Assembly: GCA_008682415.1 (NCBI GenBank)
Contig: VANK01000001.1
Coordinates: 1,116,001 to 1,180,000 of the forward strand
Reading direction: 5' to 3'
Origin: Acidobacteria bacterium AB60
GTDB lineage: Bacteria; Acidobacteriota; Terriglobia; Terriglobales; Acidobacteriaceae
DNA length: 64,000 nucleotides
The notes below the pieces were generated by a model that worked only from the letters and a program-made list of their open reading frames with translations, was not told the origin of the DNA and did not search any database. The translations under genes and the position numbers were made by a program. Shown here in pieces: positions 8,695 through 17,124 of the stretch. How positions within the stretch are numbered: position 1 is the first letter of the stretch; each line of letters opens with the position of its first letter.

Positions 8695-9121
8695 GGCCCT
8701 CCTTGTGCGATCTGCAAGAACTGCGTAAGCACATGGGGAGAACACGTACCCTCTCCTGTGGAAAATCTTGCCATTATTCTTGCCCTCCGCAACGGGCGCC
8801 TACTCAATTTGGCCAAATTTACGCCAAATCAGCTTCCGCCAGCCATTGACATTTCGCATCGAGCCATGTGATTTCGAGTCGCAAGTGTCCGAGCAATGTA
8901 GACGTCGATGTCCACCAAGTATCAAACACTCCACGCTTGCCTTAAATAGCGGAGCCGGCGATGGTCTCCGGAAGGCTAATAGAGGTAGGAGTTAGGTGGG
9001 GCCGATAGCTGCCGTTTATCAGCCGATAATCGCAAAGTATTGGACAGATCAAGGAAACGAGGGGATTCTAGGCGAAACGTGACATTCGGTTAATGCCGAT
9101 TGGCGTGAAGATGAGGCGGTC
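8695..9121. other. Intergenic, no gene seen
   Basis: Short open frames here lack family resemblance and ribosome-binding sites. The region must hold the LysR promoter and that of the gene at 9122; I could not assign boxes with confidence. Confidence 0.5.
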
Positions 9122-9883
9122 ATGGTCAACGTCAGTTCTCCATCTGTGGATCGGTCGCTTTATTCGAATCGAGAGGCTCTGGCAATTGCGGCACAGGCCA
9201 GAGCCCTATCCGGAAACAAGCTTGAACAACTGGTTGTACGTCTGCAGCGCCACACGGGACAATCCAAGGCGCTGTGCTGGCGCTTTGTCATCCAGTACGG
9301 CCTCAAAGGCCGGTCTGATCATCGTCGCTGGACCAATGAGGAATTAGAGACCTTGCGGGAAGGACTCGTCAAGTTCTCCCTCGAGGAAATGGCGACGAAG
9401 CTTCACCGGTCTCCTCGAGCTCTGCGTCAAAAACTCGCGCGCGAAGGATACAACCTGCGCGACATTCGCTGCGACCTCTTTTCCGTTGACGGCCTTGCGT
9501 GCGCCATTAAGGTCCAGCGAACGCAAGTTCTCTCCTGGATTGCGCTGGGATGGCTGCCGGCCACTGCAACTATTCGTTGCAACAGGAAGTACTACATAAT
9601 CACGCCAGAGGCGCTCTCCTATCTGTATAAGAACCACCTCCAGGATGTGCTGAAGCGAGGCGTTCCCAATCAGTCGCTCTTCGAAGCTTACGTGCAATAT
9701 TGCCACTCGCCCAAACACACCGTCGGCGAACAACTACTCGATGTGCGGCGCGATAAACGAGAGCGCGCTGCATATGAGCAGTTACGACGCGAGTCTGAGA
9801 ACTCCGAGGAGACAGGAGACAATCACGATGTGGATGAGGAGCAAGACGCAGAACCCGAGAGTCGGTACGGCATAGCCGTCTGA
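9122..9883 (+). CDS. SANT/Myb-like DNA-binding protein of unknown role
   Basis: The product has 253 residues. A Myb/SANT-like three-helix motif is at about 70-110 (RRWTNEELETLREGLVKFSL, EEMATKLHRSPRALRQKL), with the tryptophan and the 'RSPRALRQKL' recognition helix. A second helical region (AIKVQRTQVLSWIALGWLPA) looks like a MerR/excisionase-type wing that reads a helix and a 'GWLPA' turn. The C-terminus is acidic (ENSEETGDNHDVDEEQDAE). Such proteins occur in Acidobacteria next to recombinases and accessory DNA, and here it lies just outside the island boundary repeat. Function is not known; DNA binding is likely. Confidence 0.65.
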   Translation: MVNVSSPSVDRSLYSNREALAIAAQARALSGNKLEQLVVRLQRHTGQSKALCWRFVIQYGLKGRSDHRRWTNEELETLREGLVKFSLEEMATKLHRSPRALRQKLAREGYNLRDIRCDLFSVDGLACAIKVQRTQVLSWIALGWLPATATIRCNRKYYIITPEALSYLYKNHLQDVLKRGVPNQSLFEAYVQYCHSPKHTVGEQLLDVRRDKRERAAYEQLRRESENSEETGDNHDVDEEQDAEPESRYGIAV

Positions 9884-10364
9884 TCTGCAATGGATCCCAT
9901 TCACGGGTTAAGCTTCGTCCAACCAGCGTGGCAGTCGCCCTCTACTCACAATGCAGAGCTGAGATCGGCGTCTGCCAACCGGAGCCGGGCGCCGGGGCCA
10001 CTCGAGCTCATTTTCGGCGGCCGGCGGACAAGTTGATACCAGACGACACTCCAAAGGACCGCGCAAGACGGCGGCAATGCGGCGCTTGGGGGAAGACGCA
10101 AATTCGCATAGCAGGTCCGATCAATTTGTCACCCATAGCGACAGAAGACGGTTTGTTGATCCACCGGCTCATAGTTATTCGATTGATAAAACAGAAGTTT
10201 AGATCCACGTTGCCGAGAACGCAGAAATCGCTCCTGGATCAGGTGAGGGATGGGTTGTAGCTCATTAGCAACGGATACGAGCCTGTGTGAGCAGCACCCT
10301 GCCAGTTCCTTCGGCACTTGCCTGATTCCGGCCGACCCGCCACACTGGGCTGGTTTTTCCGTGA
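9884..10364. other. Intergenic, no gene seen
   Basis: Frames in this stretch look random and have no family resemblance. It separates the SANT-like gene from the left boundary repeat. Confidence 0.4.
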
Positions 10365-10410
10365 GACCTGACCTCTGATAAGAGGTGATTTCCCGGGACC
10401 AGAAAAGATC
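10365..10410 (+). repeat. Left copy of island boundary repeat (candidate attachment site)
   Basis: The copy reads CCTGACCTCTGATAA, then 7 bases, then TTTCCCGGGACCAGAAAA and GATC. It matches the copy at 22345-22396 in the same orientation with identical spacing between the two blocks, differing at only a few positions outside the 7-base spacer. It lies 100 bp from the 3' end of the tyrosine recombinase. TCCCGGGA recurs 9 bases later. It could be an att-like site or the end of an old insertion sequence. Confidence 0.5.
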
Positions 10411-10510
10411 CCGGGACCAAGGGAGTAGGGACTAGGGACGAGGGGGAACAAGTGTTCACGCCGGAGTTTTCGAATCCCGACGACCGCACACGAAACAGCT
10501 GTGCATCTGC
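10411..10510. other. Gap between boundary repeat and recombinase
   Basis: Contains a second TCCCGGGA and a run of GGGAGTAGGGACTAGGGACG type direct repeats (period about 7: GGGACCA, GGGAGTA, GGGACTA, GGGACGA). No gene is seen. Confidence 0.4.
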
Positions 10511-11470
10511 TTAGAGGCCCAGAGCCGCCGATGCATTCTCGCGGAACATCTCGCCCGGCCGGATGTAACGCCGCAAAATGCGACGGGATTTGTGGCGAGT
10601 GGTTCTCGCGATAGCGCGCTCGGACGAGCCGTTCAACGCAGCCTGGGTCGCCATGCCCGCGCGGACGCTGTGGCCGGCGATGTTGGTTGCGTTCATGCCG
10701 GAACGCGCTGCAGCGGTTTTGAAAATGGCGGCGATCGAGTCGCGATGCAACCCCGTCGACGCTACGTGGCCGTGACGATCGACTCCGCGGAAGACTGGAC
10801 TTTCCTTCACGTTGGCAGCCTTGAGCCACTGGCGAAGCGCTCTGATCGGGCAGGTATCCTTGTGCTCGCCAAATACGATCGCAACCCTTTCGCCGGCCTG
10901 CTCCTGGTCGGCCTTCGAGCGCGGCACGGTGATCAGGAGTCCGGAATCTGAAAAGCACAAATCAGATACAGACATCGCACAGAGTTCCGAGCGGCGAAAC
11001 GCGCCCGCGAAGCCGATGAGGATCAGAGCGCGGAGATTCTTCGGGCACGCTGCAAGAAGACGGCAGATGTCGTTCAGCACAAGCGGGTCTTTGCATTTCT
11101 GCGCAACGCCCAGGGTGCGGCGGGCGCCTTTGAGTACTTCGCCGACCACGAAGTGCTTAGTGGACGCGGGAGATTCCTCGAAGCCAGCTGCCTGGTGGGC
11201 TTTTGAGATTGAGGCGAGGCGTCGCGCAATTGTCGCGGGTGCGAGGCGGGCGACGACGCAGGACGCGATATAGAGAGCGATGGTCTGAGGAGCGGACGGA
11301 AGGGACGCGAGCCCATGAGCGGTGCACCAGGATTCGAAAATCCGGAAATCGGACTGGTAGGCTTTGCGGATGGACGGAGCCTTGGCTGCACGGATGAGAT
11401 CGTTGGCTTTGTGGATTAGGTCTTCGAGATCAGTAGAAAGATGAGATGAGGTTATGAGTTTGTCTTGCAT
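10511..11470 (-). CDS. Tyrosine recombinase / integrase
   Basis: The product has 319 residues. A SAM-like core-binding domain lies at about 10-105 (SIRKAYQSDFRIFESWCTAH, TIARRLASISKAHQ). The catalytic domain has the expected residues: Arg in GFAGAFRRSELCAM, Lys in VPRSKAD, His and Arg in HSVRAG, His in TRHKS, and the nucleophile Tyr in RRYIRPGEMF. All appear intact, so it may be active. The start at 11470 has GGAG 7 bases upstream; a longer frame exists but lacks a ribosome site. It points towards the left boundary repeat, the usual placing of an integrase beside its attachment site. It is not closely like the two recombinase remnants at 24784 and 35920. Confidence 0.88.
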   Translation of the reverse strand: MQDKLITSSHLSTDLEDLIHKANDLIRAAKAPSIRKAYQSDFRIFESWCTAHGLASLPSAPQTIALYIASCVVARLAPATIARRLASISKAHQAAGFEESPASTKHFVVGEVLKGARRTLGVAQKCKDPLVLNDICRLLAACPKNLRALILIGFAGAFRRSELCAMSVSDLCFSDSGLLITVPRSKADQEQAGERVAIVFGEHKDTCPIRALRQWLKAANVKESPVFRGVDRHGHVASTGLHRDSIAAIFKTAAARSGMNATNIAGHSVRAGMATQAALNGSSERAIARTTRHKSRRILRRYIRPGEMFRENASAALGL

Positions 11471-11840
11471 GAGAGAACTCCGAAGAAGGACAGAGAAACA
11501 CGGAAAGGCGGAGAACGGCATTGCCGCCCGAGAGGGTGGTTGTGATTTTGAAATGAAAGGGATTTGTGGGGGTGAGGATTATGCACTAAATGTAAGGCGC
11601 AAAAGATCGGGTCGCGAGCAGGGGTGCTGGACCTAAAGTCAGCCTCCCATCCACGATCCACCCGCAAAAAGCAATCCTAAGCAGCTGCGTGTGCCACACG
11701 TGTGCTGCATTAACAGAGGGCATATAGTCTCGATACAAGCGGCGGCCGAGGTTCCAGCCTGCTACGCTTCTCAGACACAGATACTGATGGCCCGATCCGG
11801 CCAGGTATCTCGCAGCACGTTGTTCCGTCGTTGTCAGCGC
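11471..11840. other. Intergenic, no gene seen
   Basis: Nothing recognisable between the recombinase start and the small Lys-rich gene; short frames on both strands look random. Confidence 0.4.
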
Positions 11841-11957
11841 TTACTTCTTCTTGGCAGACTTCTTTGCAGCCTTCTTCGCTGACTTCTTTGCTGCTTTCTT
11901 GGCGGGTGCTTTCTTGGCCGCCTTCTTCGCATGTCCACCTTTGCCCGAACCGTTCAT
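11841..11957 (-). CDS. 38-residue Lys/Ala-rich histone-H1-like peptide
   Basis: A short frame of 39 codons including the stop. It starts MNGSGKGGHAKKAAKKAP and continues as AAKK/SAKK repeats to a KKK end; 16 of 38 residues are Lys. AAGGAG lies 5 bases before the ATG. Such repeats match the tails of bacterial histone H1-like proteins, which bind DNA or RNA non-specifically. It starts 9 bp after the stop of the upstream gene, so the two are one operon, and both begin MNGSGK. Standing alone without a globular domain is unusual. Nucleic-acid binding is inference from composition. Confidence 0.65.
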   Translation of the reverse strand: MNGSGKGGHAKKAAKKAPAKKAAKKSAKKAAKKSAKKK

Positions 11958-11966
11958 CGTGTCTCC

Positions 11967-12284
11967 TTATGTGCCTCTGATTCGATATTGTGCCGTGTCT
12001 TCGTAAAACGATGTGAGACGATTTCCCTCTTCGTCGCGCAATTCCACAACTTCTGCGATCTGGCGAACGATCGCGATGGCGAGAAATCTGATCCCGTCGC
12101 GAATGGTGAAGTGAAAGCTGTTTGCTTCGATCTGGATGGGGGTTTGATCGTATTGGACCGATGCTAGAAGCGCCGTTCCAGACATGCTCTGTATCGAGAG
12201 TCTCACCTCGTTGCCAACCAGGCCGACGAAGTCCGCGGCTGCGGTTGGATCCTGCCGGATTCCAGGTTTCCCACTTCCGTTCAT
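11967..12284 (-). CDS. Hypothetical 105-residue protein in lipase operon
   Basis: It begins MNGSGKPGIRQDPTAAADFV and has alternating beta-rich segments (VGNEVRLSIQSMSGTALLAS, NSFHFTIRDGIRFLAIAIV, AEVVELRDEEGNRLTSFYED). No signal peptide or membrane helix. AGAGGAGG lies 4 bases before the ATG at 12284. I do not recognise the family. It sits 10 bp after the stop of the alpha/beta-hydrolase and before the Lys-rich peptide, so it is likely a partner or immunity-type protein of that operon. Confidence 0.6.
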   Translation of the reverse strand: MNGSGKPGIRQDPTAAADFVGLVGNEVRLSIQSMSGTALLASVQYDQTPIQIEANSFHFTIRDGIRFLAIAIVRQIAEVVELRDEEGNRLTSFYEDTAQYRIRGT

Positions 12285-12294
12285 TCGGCCTCCT

Positions 12295-13903
12295 CTAGAA
12301 ACCCCAGTCAAACGTTAATGTTGAGCTAGGCAGGATCAGATCGGCCGAAGAGCACGCAAGTTTAGTCTGATGCTGCCTAGCCGATTGAATGGCCGCCGTT
12401 CCACGCATTCCCGAGCTGTAGAGCAAGTAGCGCGGCTGGCCACGGACCGAAACTCCCAAAGTGAACCCATCGCAGAACCAGGGAAAGGTCACAGTATAGT
12501 TACAACTCTCCGAAGGCATGACGCTGCGGAAGCTCACCTCGATACGCGCCTCTTTACCGGAGAGATGTTGTGCTTCGGTGGGTAAGGTATATTCGCGGAC
12601 CAATGACTCGGTCCCGTCCGTGATTGCCAAAGCCTCTAGCTCGAAACGCGTACCCGTCTCCAGATCCGATACTCGGAGTTCGACATTTTCGAAAATTCTC
12701 TCCCAAGCCTCTTCCGGGGTTTCGTCGGCGAAGACGGTGCGCACTCGGTTCTCGAGCGACCCGGTCAGATCCGGCGCAAGAGCACTGAAGTTGGTGCGAT
12801 GAAGAAAAGCGAAGTTTTCATTCCACAATGAGTTCGCGGTTAAGTGACCAAGGGCGAAGCCGAAGCTCAGCCGAGTTCCTGGAAGCCGTCGGGTATACTC
12901 GCATCGTCCGACTGTGAAGGGCGAGAAGCCCTCAAGGCCCTGACCAAATTTCTTTCCTGGCGAAGGGAAGCCTGCGCGATGGGCCGGAGCATTGTCAAAT
13001 TCGAGGTCGAAGATCCAGTTAGAAATCGTCTCCTCTTTGCGCATCTTCCAGATTCGGTCGATCTGGGCGCGTAGCTTCAAGAGAGATCCTGGCGAAATCC
13101 AGGTCCGGGCTTCCTTGAGGAATTCCTTGGCGATCAGGTAGCCCTCCGTTGAGCGGTCTTTCGGCTTCACAAGATGGACATGGTCCTGGTTCACGTCTTT
13201 CCAGTCCATCCGTCCGTACAATCCGCGAGCGGAGCTCCCTTTGACGACCCAGTCGTCGTTTCCCGAGACTACGCGAACAGGAAAAGCTGCACGCTCTGTC
13301 GCGGCCATATCCGGATTGCCGCCGTTGAGCGCGCGCTCTGCCCACCTTCCCGTCAAGAGTTCGATGAACTCGCTGTCCTGGGCCAGCGCGGTGACCTGCC
13401 GATTGCCGCTAAAGATGCGCTTGAAGAGATTGAGGTGTGGGTAAATCAGCCCTGCCACGCCGACGGCAAGCTGAGCGTACTTGGCCCATTCGACGCCATT
13501 CATGGGCACGCCATAGAACAGAAGGCCGGCAACTTTGGCTGCCTTGCCCTTCTCGAGCGCAGAGAGGATGGCCTCCATGGCGACCAATCCGCCCATGCTG
13601 TGAGCGATGAGAATGATTTGTTCGTAGGGGCACTGATCAAAAGCGAAGAGGAGCTGGTTCGCAATATTGGGGATGCTTGGCGGCCGGAATTTCTTCGATG
13701 GGTACTGAAAGAGCAGGATGTCGTGGTCGGCGAACTCAGGATCCGAGGCTAAGAGTTCGGAAAACGATTGCGCAGCCCCCCTTTGCCTTCCAGGTAGACT
13801 GGGCATCGCCAGTGAAGCCGTGGATGAAGACCACGGCGCGCTTGGCGCCCGCTTTTGCTGGGAGTTCGCGAAACAGCTCGTCACTGATCAGCGATTCGAC
13901 CAA
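12295..13903 (-). CDS. Two-domain alpha/beta-hydrolase (lipase/esterase-like), frameshifted near the N-terminus
   Basis: The main frame carries the nucleophile elbow GHSMGG-type motif (IILIAHSMGGLVAM) and later acid/His candidates (RVVSGNDDWVV, NQDHVHLV), followed by about 270 further residues of unknown fold. The true N-terminus is in another frame: ISDELFRELPAKAGAKRAVV then FIHGFTGDAQSTWKAKGG, with the oxyanion-type HGF. The two frames join at a run of six G (13776-13781 on this strand), where removing one G gives a continuous protein of about 535 residues. The best start is a TTG at 13903 preceded by GAGGG. The shift could be a sequencing or assembly error, a real mutation, or phase variation. 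It heads an operon with the next two genes and lies in the accessory island. Substrate unknown. Confidence 0.65.
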
Positions 13904-14025
13904 GGGGCCCTCAACGTGAAGGACTTCTTATCGATGGAGACTACTCAGAACTATTCCACAGGTCAGACAGGAAGACAAGGGTGAGCGGTGGCGCGGGACG
14001 AGTCCCGAGGGGTGAGAAATCAAAC

Positions 14026-14059
14026 AGCTTCTGCTACAGGAAGCGCGATGGGTGTGTGC
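14026..14059 (+). repeat. 34-bp element, copy upstream of the metallophosphoesterase operon
   Basis: The element (AGCTTCTGCTACAGGAAGCG, then CGATGGGTGTGTGC) matches the inverted copy at 18945-18978 at 32 of 34 positions. It ends 56 bp before the ATG at 14116. The other copy ends 55 bp before the methylase ATG, in the same orientation relative to the gene. It could be a shared regulatory box or a terminal inverted repeat of the cassette. Confidence 0.75.
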
Positions 14060-14115
14060 GAGGCATGTGAACCAGAACCGCACGTGCAGACGACTCAGCT
14101 GCCTGTAGGTTTGTT

Positions 14116-15327
14116 ATGATTTTGTCCTGCCACCTGTTTCTGCGATTCTGGGTCCGAACTGGGTCTATGCCACACGCGACATTCGCAGTTGTTAGCGATC
14201 TACATTGCCGGCTGGCTACAGCGCCAAACGATTCATTCCTCAAAGTCGGTGCCCCTCGAATTCCGAGCGTGCGTCATCCCGTTGAATCGCTGCTAGAACT
14301 CGTAGATAATGAGCATCTTACGGCAGATGTATTGCTCGCTCCTGGGGATTTGACAAACCAGGCAAGCCGCGAAGGACTCGAGCAGGGATGGAACTTCATA
14401 CTTGAGATCGCGGCAAAACTCGGAGTTCGTGCGATCCCGGTGGTCGGAAACCACGATATCGATAGTCACCGCCAGGATCCTGACAATCCTCCGACCCACA
14501 TGATCCGTACTCTACGACGTGGTTTCCCATTTCAGAATGACGCAGAGATTCATTCCTTCTTCTCAGAGGGGTACTGCCTGCAGCAGGTCGGTGACGCTCA
14601 ACTGATTGCGATCAACACGGTAATTGATCACACGGACGCAGCGAGTGCGAAGCGCGGAACTTTTGGCGTTCCCAGAATAGAAGAGATGGAGCGAGTACTC
14701 AGGGACAGAATGGTTAGTCCACTTCGCGGTGCACTGATGCATCATCACCCCATTCTCCATTCAGGGCCGTTCCTAAGAGATACGGACGTAATTGCCACCG
14801 GAGATGCGCTGCTTGACTCTCTCCGCAGGTTGGGCTGCCGGTTTGTCATTCACGGTCACAAGCACATCACGAGACTGTCATATGTCGATCGGATTGCTGT
14901 GCTCGCTTGCGGCAGCTTTTCAGCGATGCTTCATGAATACGGTACGTCCGTAGGAAACACCTTCCACCTAGTGAGCATAAAAGGCGATTCCCCCGACGAT
15001 GTGAGAGGCACGGTAAGAACTTGGGTGTTTCAGTACGGATTCGGCTGGAGTCGTTCTAATCTTCGATACAAGGGATTTCCGTACCTTTGCGGCTTTGGCC
15101 GCAGAACTCCACTGCCGGAAATTACAGCCGCTCTGCGGGCCATAGCTGATGCGCATCAAACCAAATCGAGATTCAGCCAAGATGAACTATTAGGGACAGC
15201 ACCTGACGTGGAGTTTCTGACTCCTGCTGAGCGTGAAGATATTAATCGGGAGCTCAAAGAAGTTGGGCTGAAGCTGGACGACTACGACGATGGGCATCTC
15301 GAACTTTGGAGATCGTACTTGCCATGA
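14116..15327 (+). CDS. Calcineurin-like metallophosphoesterase of a putative defence operon
   Basis: About 400 residues. All five metal-binding blocks of the calcineurin-like family are present in order: VVSDLHC, LAPGDLTNQ, VVGNHDID, ALMHHHPI, IHGHKH. The enzyme should be a binuclear metal phosphatase, phosphodiesterase or nuclease. The C-terminal 130 residues have no recognised domain. The start is uncertain: 14116 has AGG at a fitting distance, while ATG 14167 puts the first beta strand (MPHATFAVVSDLH) right at the N-terminus. Its stop overlaps the ATPase start (ATGA), so the two are translationally coupled. The substrate may be a nucleotide, nucleic acid or signalling molecule; the sequence does not say. 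Confidence 0.85.
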   Translation: MILSCHLFLRFWVRTGSMPHATFAVVSDLHCRLATAPNDSFLKVGAPRIPSVRHPVESLLELVDNEHLTADVLLAPGDLTNQASREGLEQGWNFILEIAAKLGVRAIPVVGNHDIDSHRQDPDNPPTHMIRTLRRGFPFQNDAEIHSFFSEGYCLQQVGDAQLIAINTVIDHTDAASAKRGTFGVPRIEEMERVLRDRMVSPLRGALMHHHPILHSGPFLRDTDVIATGDALLDSLRRLGCRFVIHGHKHITRLSYVDRIAVLACGSFSAMLHEYGTSVGNTFHLVSIKGDSPDDVRGTVRTWVFQYGFGWSRSNLRYKGFPYLCGFGRRTPLPEITAALRAIADAHQTKSRFSQDELLGTAPDVEFLTPAEREDINRELKEVGLKLDDYDDGHLELWRSYLP

Positions 15328-17120
15328 AAACTGCATCGATTTACGGCGCCTTCAATGCAAGATGGCTGTCGCCCGAAGACGTGGCAAGGTCGTTCATTCC
15401 CACCTTGCCCTTCAAGAGTTTGGTGCGGCACCAGAATTCATTGCTTATGGGGCCGCGTGGTTGCGGAAAGACCACTCTATTGAAGATGCTCACTCGACCT
15501 GCTCAGCGAGTTTGGCTGAAAGAACGAGCGCCGAATGAACCAGCATGGTCCGATTACAGAAGCCCCGACTTCGAAGCCATCTATATACCGTCTGACGTTC
15601 GATGGGGGGCTGAACTCCGTTCCGTAGAGAAGGAACTTGAAGGTTTCCCGATCGCAGCTGAACGTGTACAGAGAGCCTCGATCGCGATCTGCTCTCTGAT
15701 CGAGGCATCGAAGGCATTTCAGGGGATCATCGAAGAATCCAACGAAAGCGCGGAGGATGTCTGCAAGGCGTTGATCAGGCACTTGGAATTGGGATCAACC
15801 ATCCCCTCATTCCGTGAAATTCGCCTCCGGCTTCTTCAATGGATGGAATTGATCCAGAGCGGATTGATTAAGCGAGATGCAGATACAGTTCGGCATATTC
15901 TCGACTCGATTCCAGCATCCTTGACCGCTCACTCGATAAGCGCCGTCACAAAAGCGTGCAAGGTTTTCGATGAGTACGTTAGCTCGAAATCCCAGTCGCG
16001 TTGGGCCTTGTGCTTTGACGAATTGGAAATTGCGCCCGAATGGCTTCAAAGAGAATTGCTTGCGAGCCTAAGGAGTTTCGATCAGCAGTTTCTTTTCAAA
16101 CTGACGTGGAGCCCGATTCTTCCACGGCATCTCATGCCGCAGCAGGAGAAGTTACACGATTATGCCCCGATCAAGATGTGGCATACGGGCGCTACGGATG
16201 CTAGATCTTTCTGTTCTGAATTCGCTACACGGTTTTTGAGAGACCGGCTTGGAGATCACACCCTCAATCCGCGCGACGTGTTTGGACCCTCTCCCTTTGC
16301 CCAAGAAGATTCGGATGCTGTTGGTGCATACAGGCCGGGTAGCCCAGAGTGGCATGCAATGGTGCAGCTTGCAAGTATTGACACAAGCTTTCGTGAGTAC
16401 CTCGAGAAGCGAAATATATCACCTAGCAATCCTGCCACTGATAGTGTTGCCCTTCGGGACGAGTCGCTCCGGAAGGTAAAGCCGATTGTGCTGGCACGGG
16501 AGGCTCACCTCAAGGAAGCAGGAAGCACAATCAAGCGTCGGTCAAGAAAGGTCCCGCCACTCTATTATGGCGACGATGCTGTATATGCTATGAGCGAGGG
16601 AAATCCTCGTCTGTTAGCAGGCTTGCTGAATGAGTTGCTAGACATCGAGCGGCGTCGTTCTGCAAAGAACGCGCCAATGATTCCCAGACTGTCGCAGTCG
16701 CGTGTTTTGTATGCAGCATCTCTGCGGATGCTTACGACCGTACGTAGCTATCCGTTCAAGGGAGGGCCTCGAAAGTTTCCTCTATCATTGCTCGTTTCCC
16801 GGTTAGGGAACTTCCAGCGTGGCGAACTGATCGGATCTGAGTTTAAGCCCGATCCCGTGGGAAGCTTTTTCGTGGATGCTGATGTGCGGCCGGAAATCAT
16901 GGAGGAGATTGCAAAGGGATTGCTAATTGGGGCGTTCGTGAATATGGGCACCCAAGAGGACGATTTCGCTCCTTCGGTAATGGGCTCACGCATTAGGCTA
17001 TCGTATGTTTTGAGCCCTGCATTCCAGTTGCTCTTCCGGAACTTTCGCGAAATGCGCTTGAGCACGGCGCTTCGAATGGCTCCGTGGCACCAGACATCTC
17101 TGTTCAAAGCGGCGGAGTAA
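15324..17120 (+). CDS. ORC/CDC6-like P-loop ATPase of the same operon
   Basis: The product has 598 residues. Walker A is GPRGCGKTT at about 43-51. Walker B is ALCFDELEIAP at about 228-238, followed by a sensor-type segment (LLASLRSFDQQFLFKLTWSP). A sensor-2-like SEGNPRLLAGLLNELL lies near residue 420, the pattern of AAA+ proteins of the ORC-CDC6 type found in defence loci. The start is ATG 15324 inside the stop of the previous gene; a few in-frame codons upstream are less likely. The 4-bp overlap before it and 4-bp gap after it make a tight three-gene unit. A sensing or motor role that gates the neighbouring enzymes is inferred from context. Confidence 0.8.
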   Translation: MKTASIYGAFNARWLSPEDVARSFIPTLPFKSLVRHQNSLLMGPRGCGKTTLLKMLTRPAQRVWLKERAPNEPAWSDYRSPDFEAIYIPSDVRWGAELRSVEKELEGFPIAAERVQRASIAICSLIEASKAFQGIIEESNESAEDVCKALIRHLELGSTIPSFREIRLRLLQWMELIQSGLIKRDADTVRHILDSIPASLTAHSISAVTKACKVFDEYVSSKSQSRWALCFDELEIAPEWLQRELLASLRSFDQQFLFKLTWSPILPRHLMPQQEKLHDYAPIKMWHTGATDARSFCSEFATRFLRDRLGDHTLNPRDVFGPSPFAQEDSDAVGAYRPGSPEWHAMVQLASIDTSFREYLEKRNISPSNPATDSVALRDESLRKVKPIVLAREAHLKEAGSTIKRRSRKVPPLYYGDDAVYAMSEGNPRLLAGLLNELLDIERRRSAKNAPMIPRLSQSRVLYAASLRMLTTVRSYPFKGGPRKFPLSLLVSRLGNFQRGELIGSEFKPDPVGSFFVDADVRPEIMEEIAKGLLIGAFVNMGTQEDDFAPSVMGSRIRLSYVLSPAFQLLFRNFREMRLSTALRMAPWHQTSLFKAAE

Positions 17121-17124
17121 AGTT

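Noticed and set aside
9566-9580. GCAAC-TATTC-GTTGC resembling the XRE operator
   Set aside because: It lies inside the SANT-like coding sequence and its centre does not match the palindrome.
10239-10958. 239-codon minus-strand open frame
   Set aside because: It overlaps the recombinase in another frame and has Arg/Pro-rich shadow composition.
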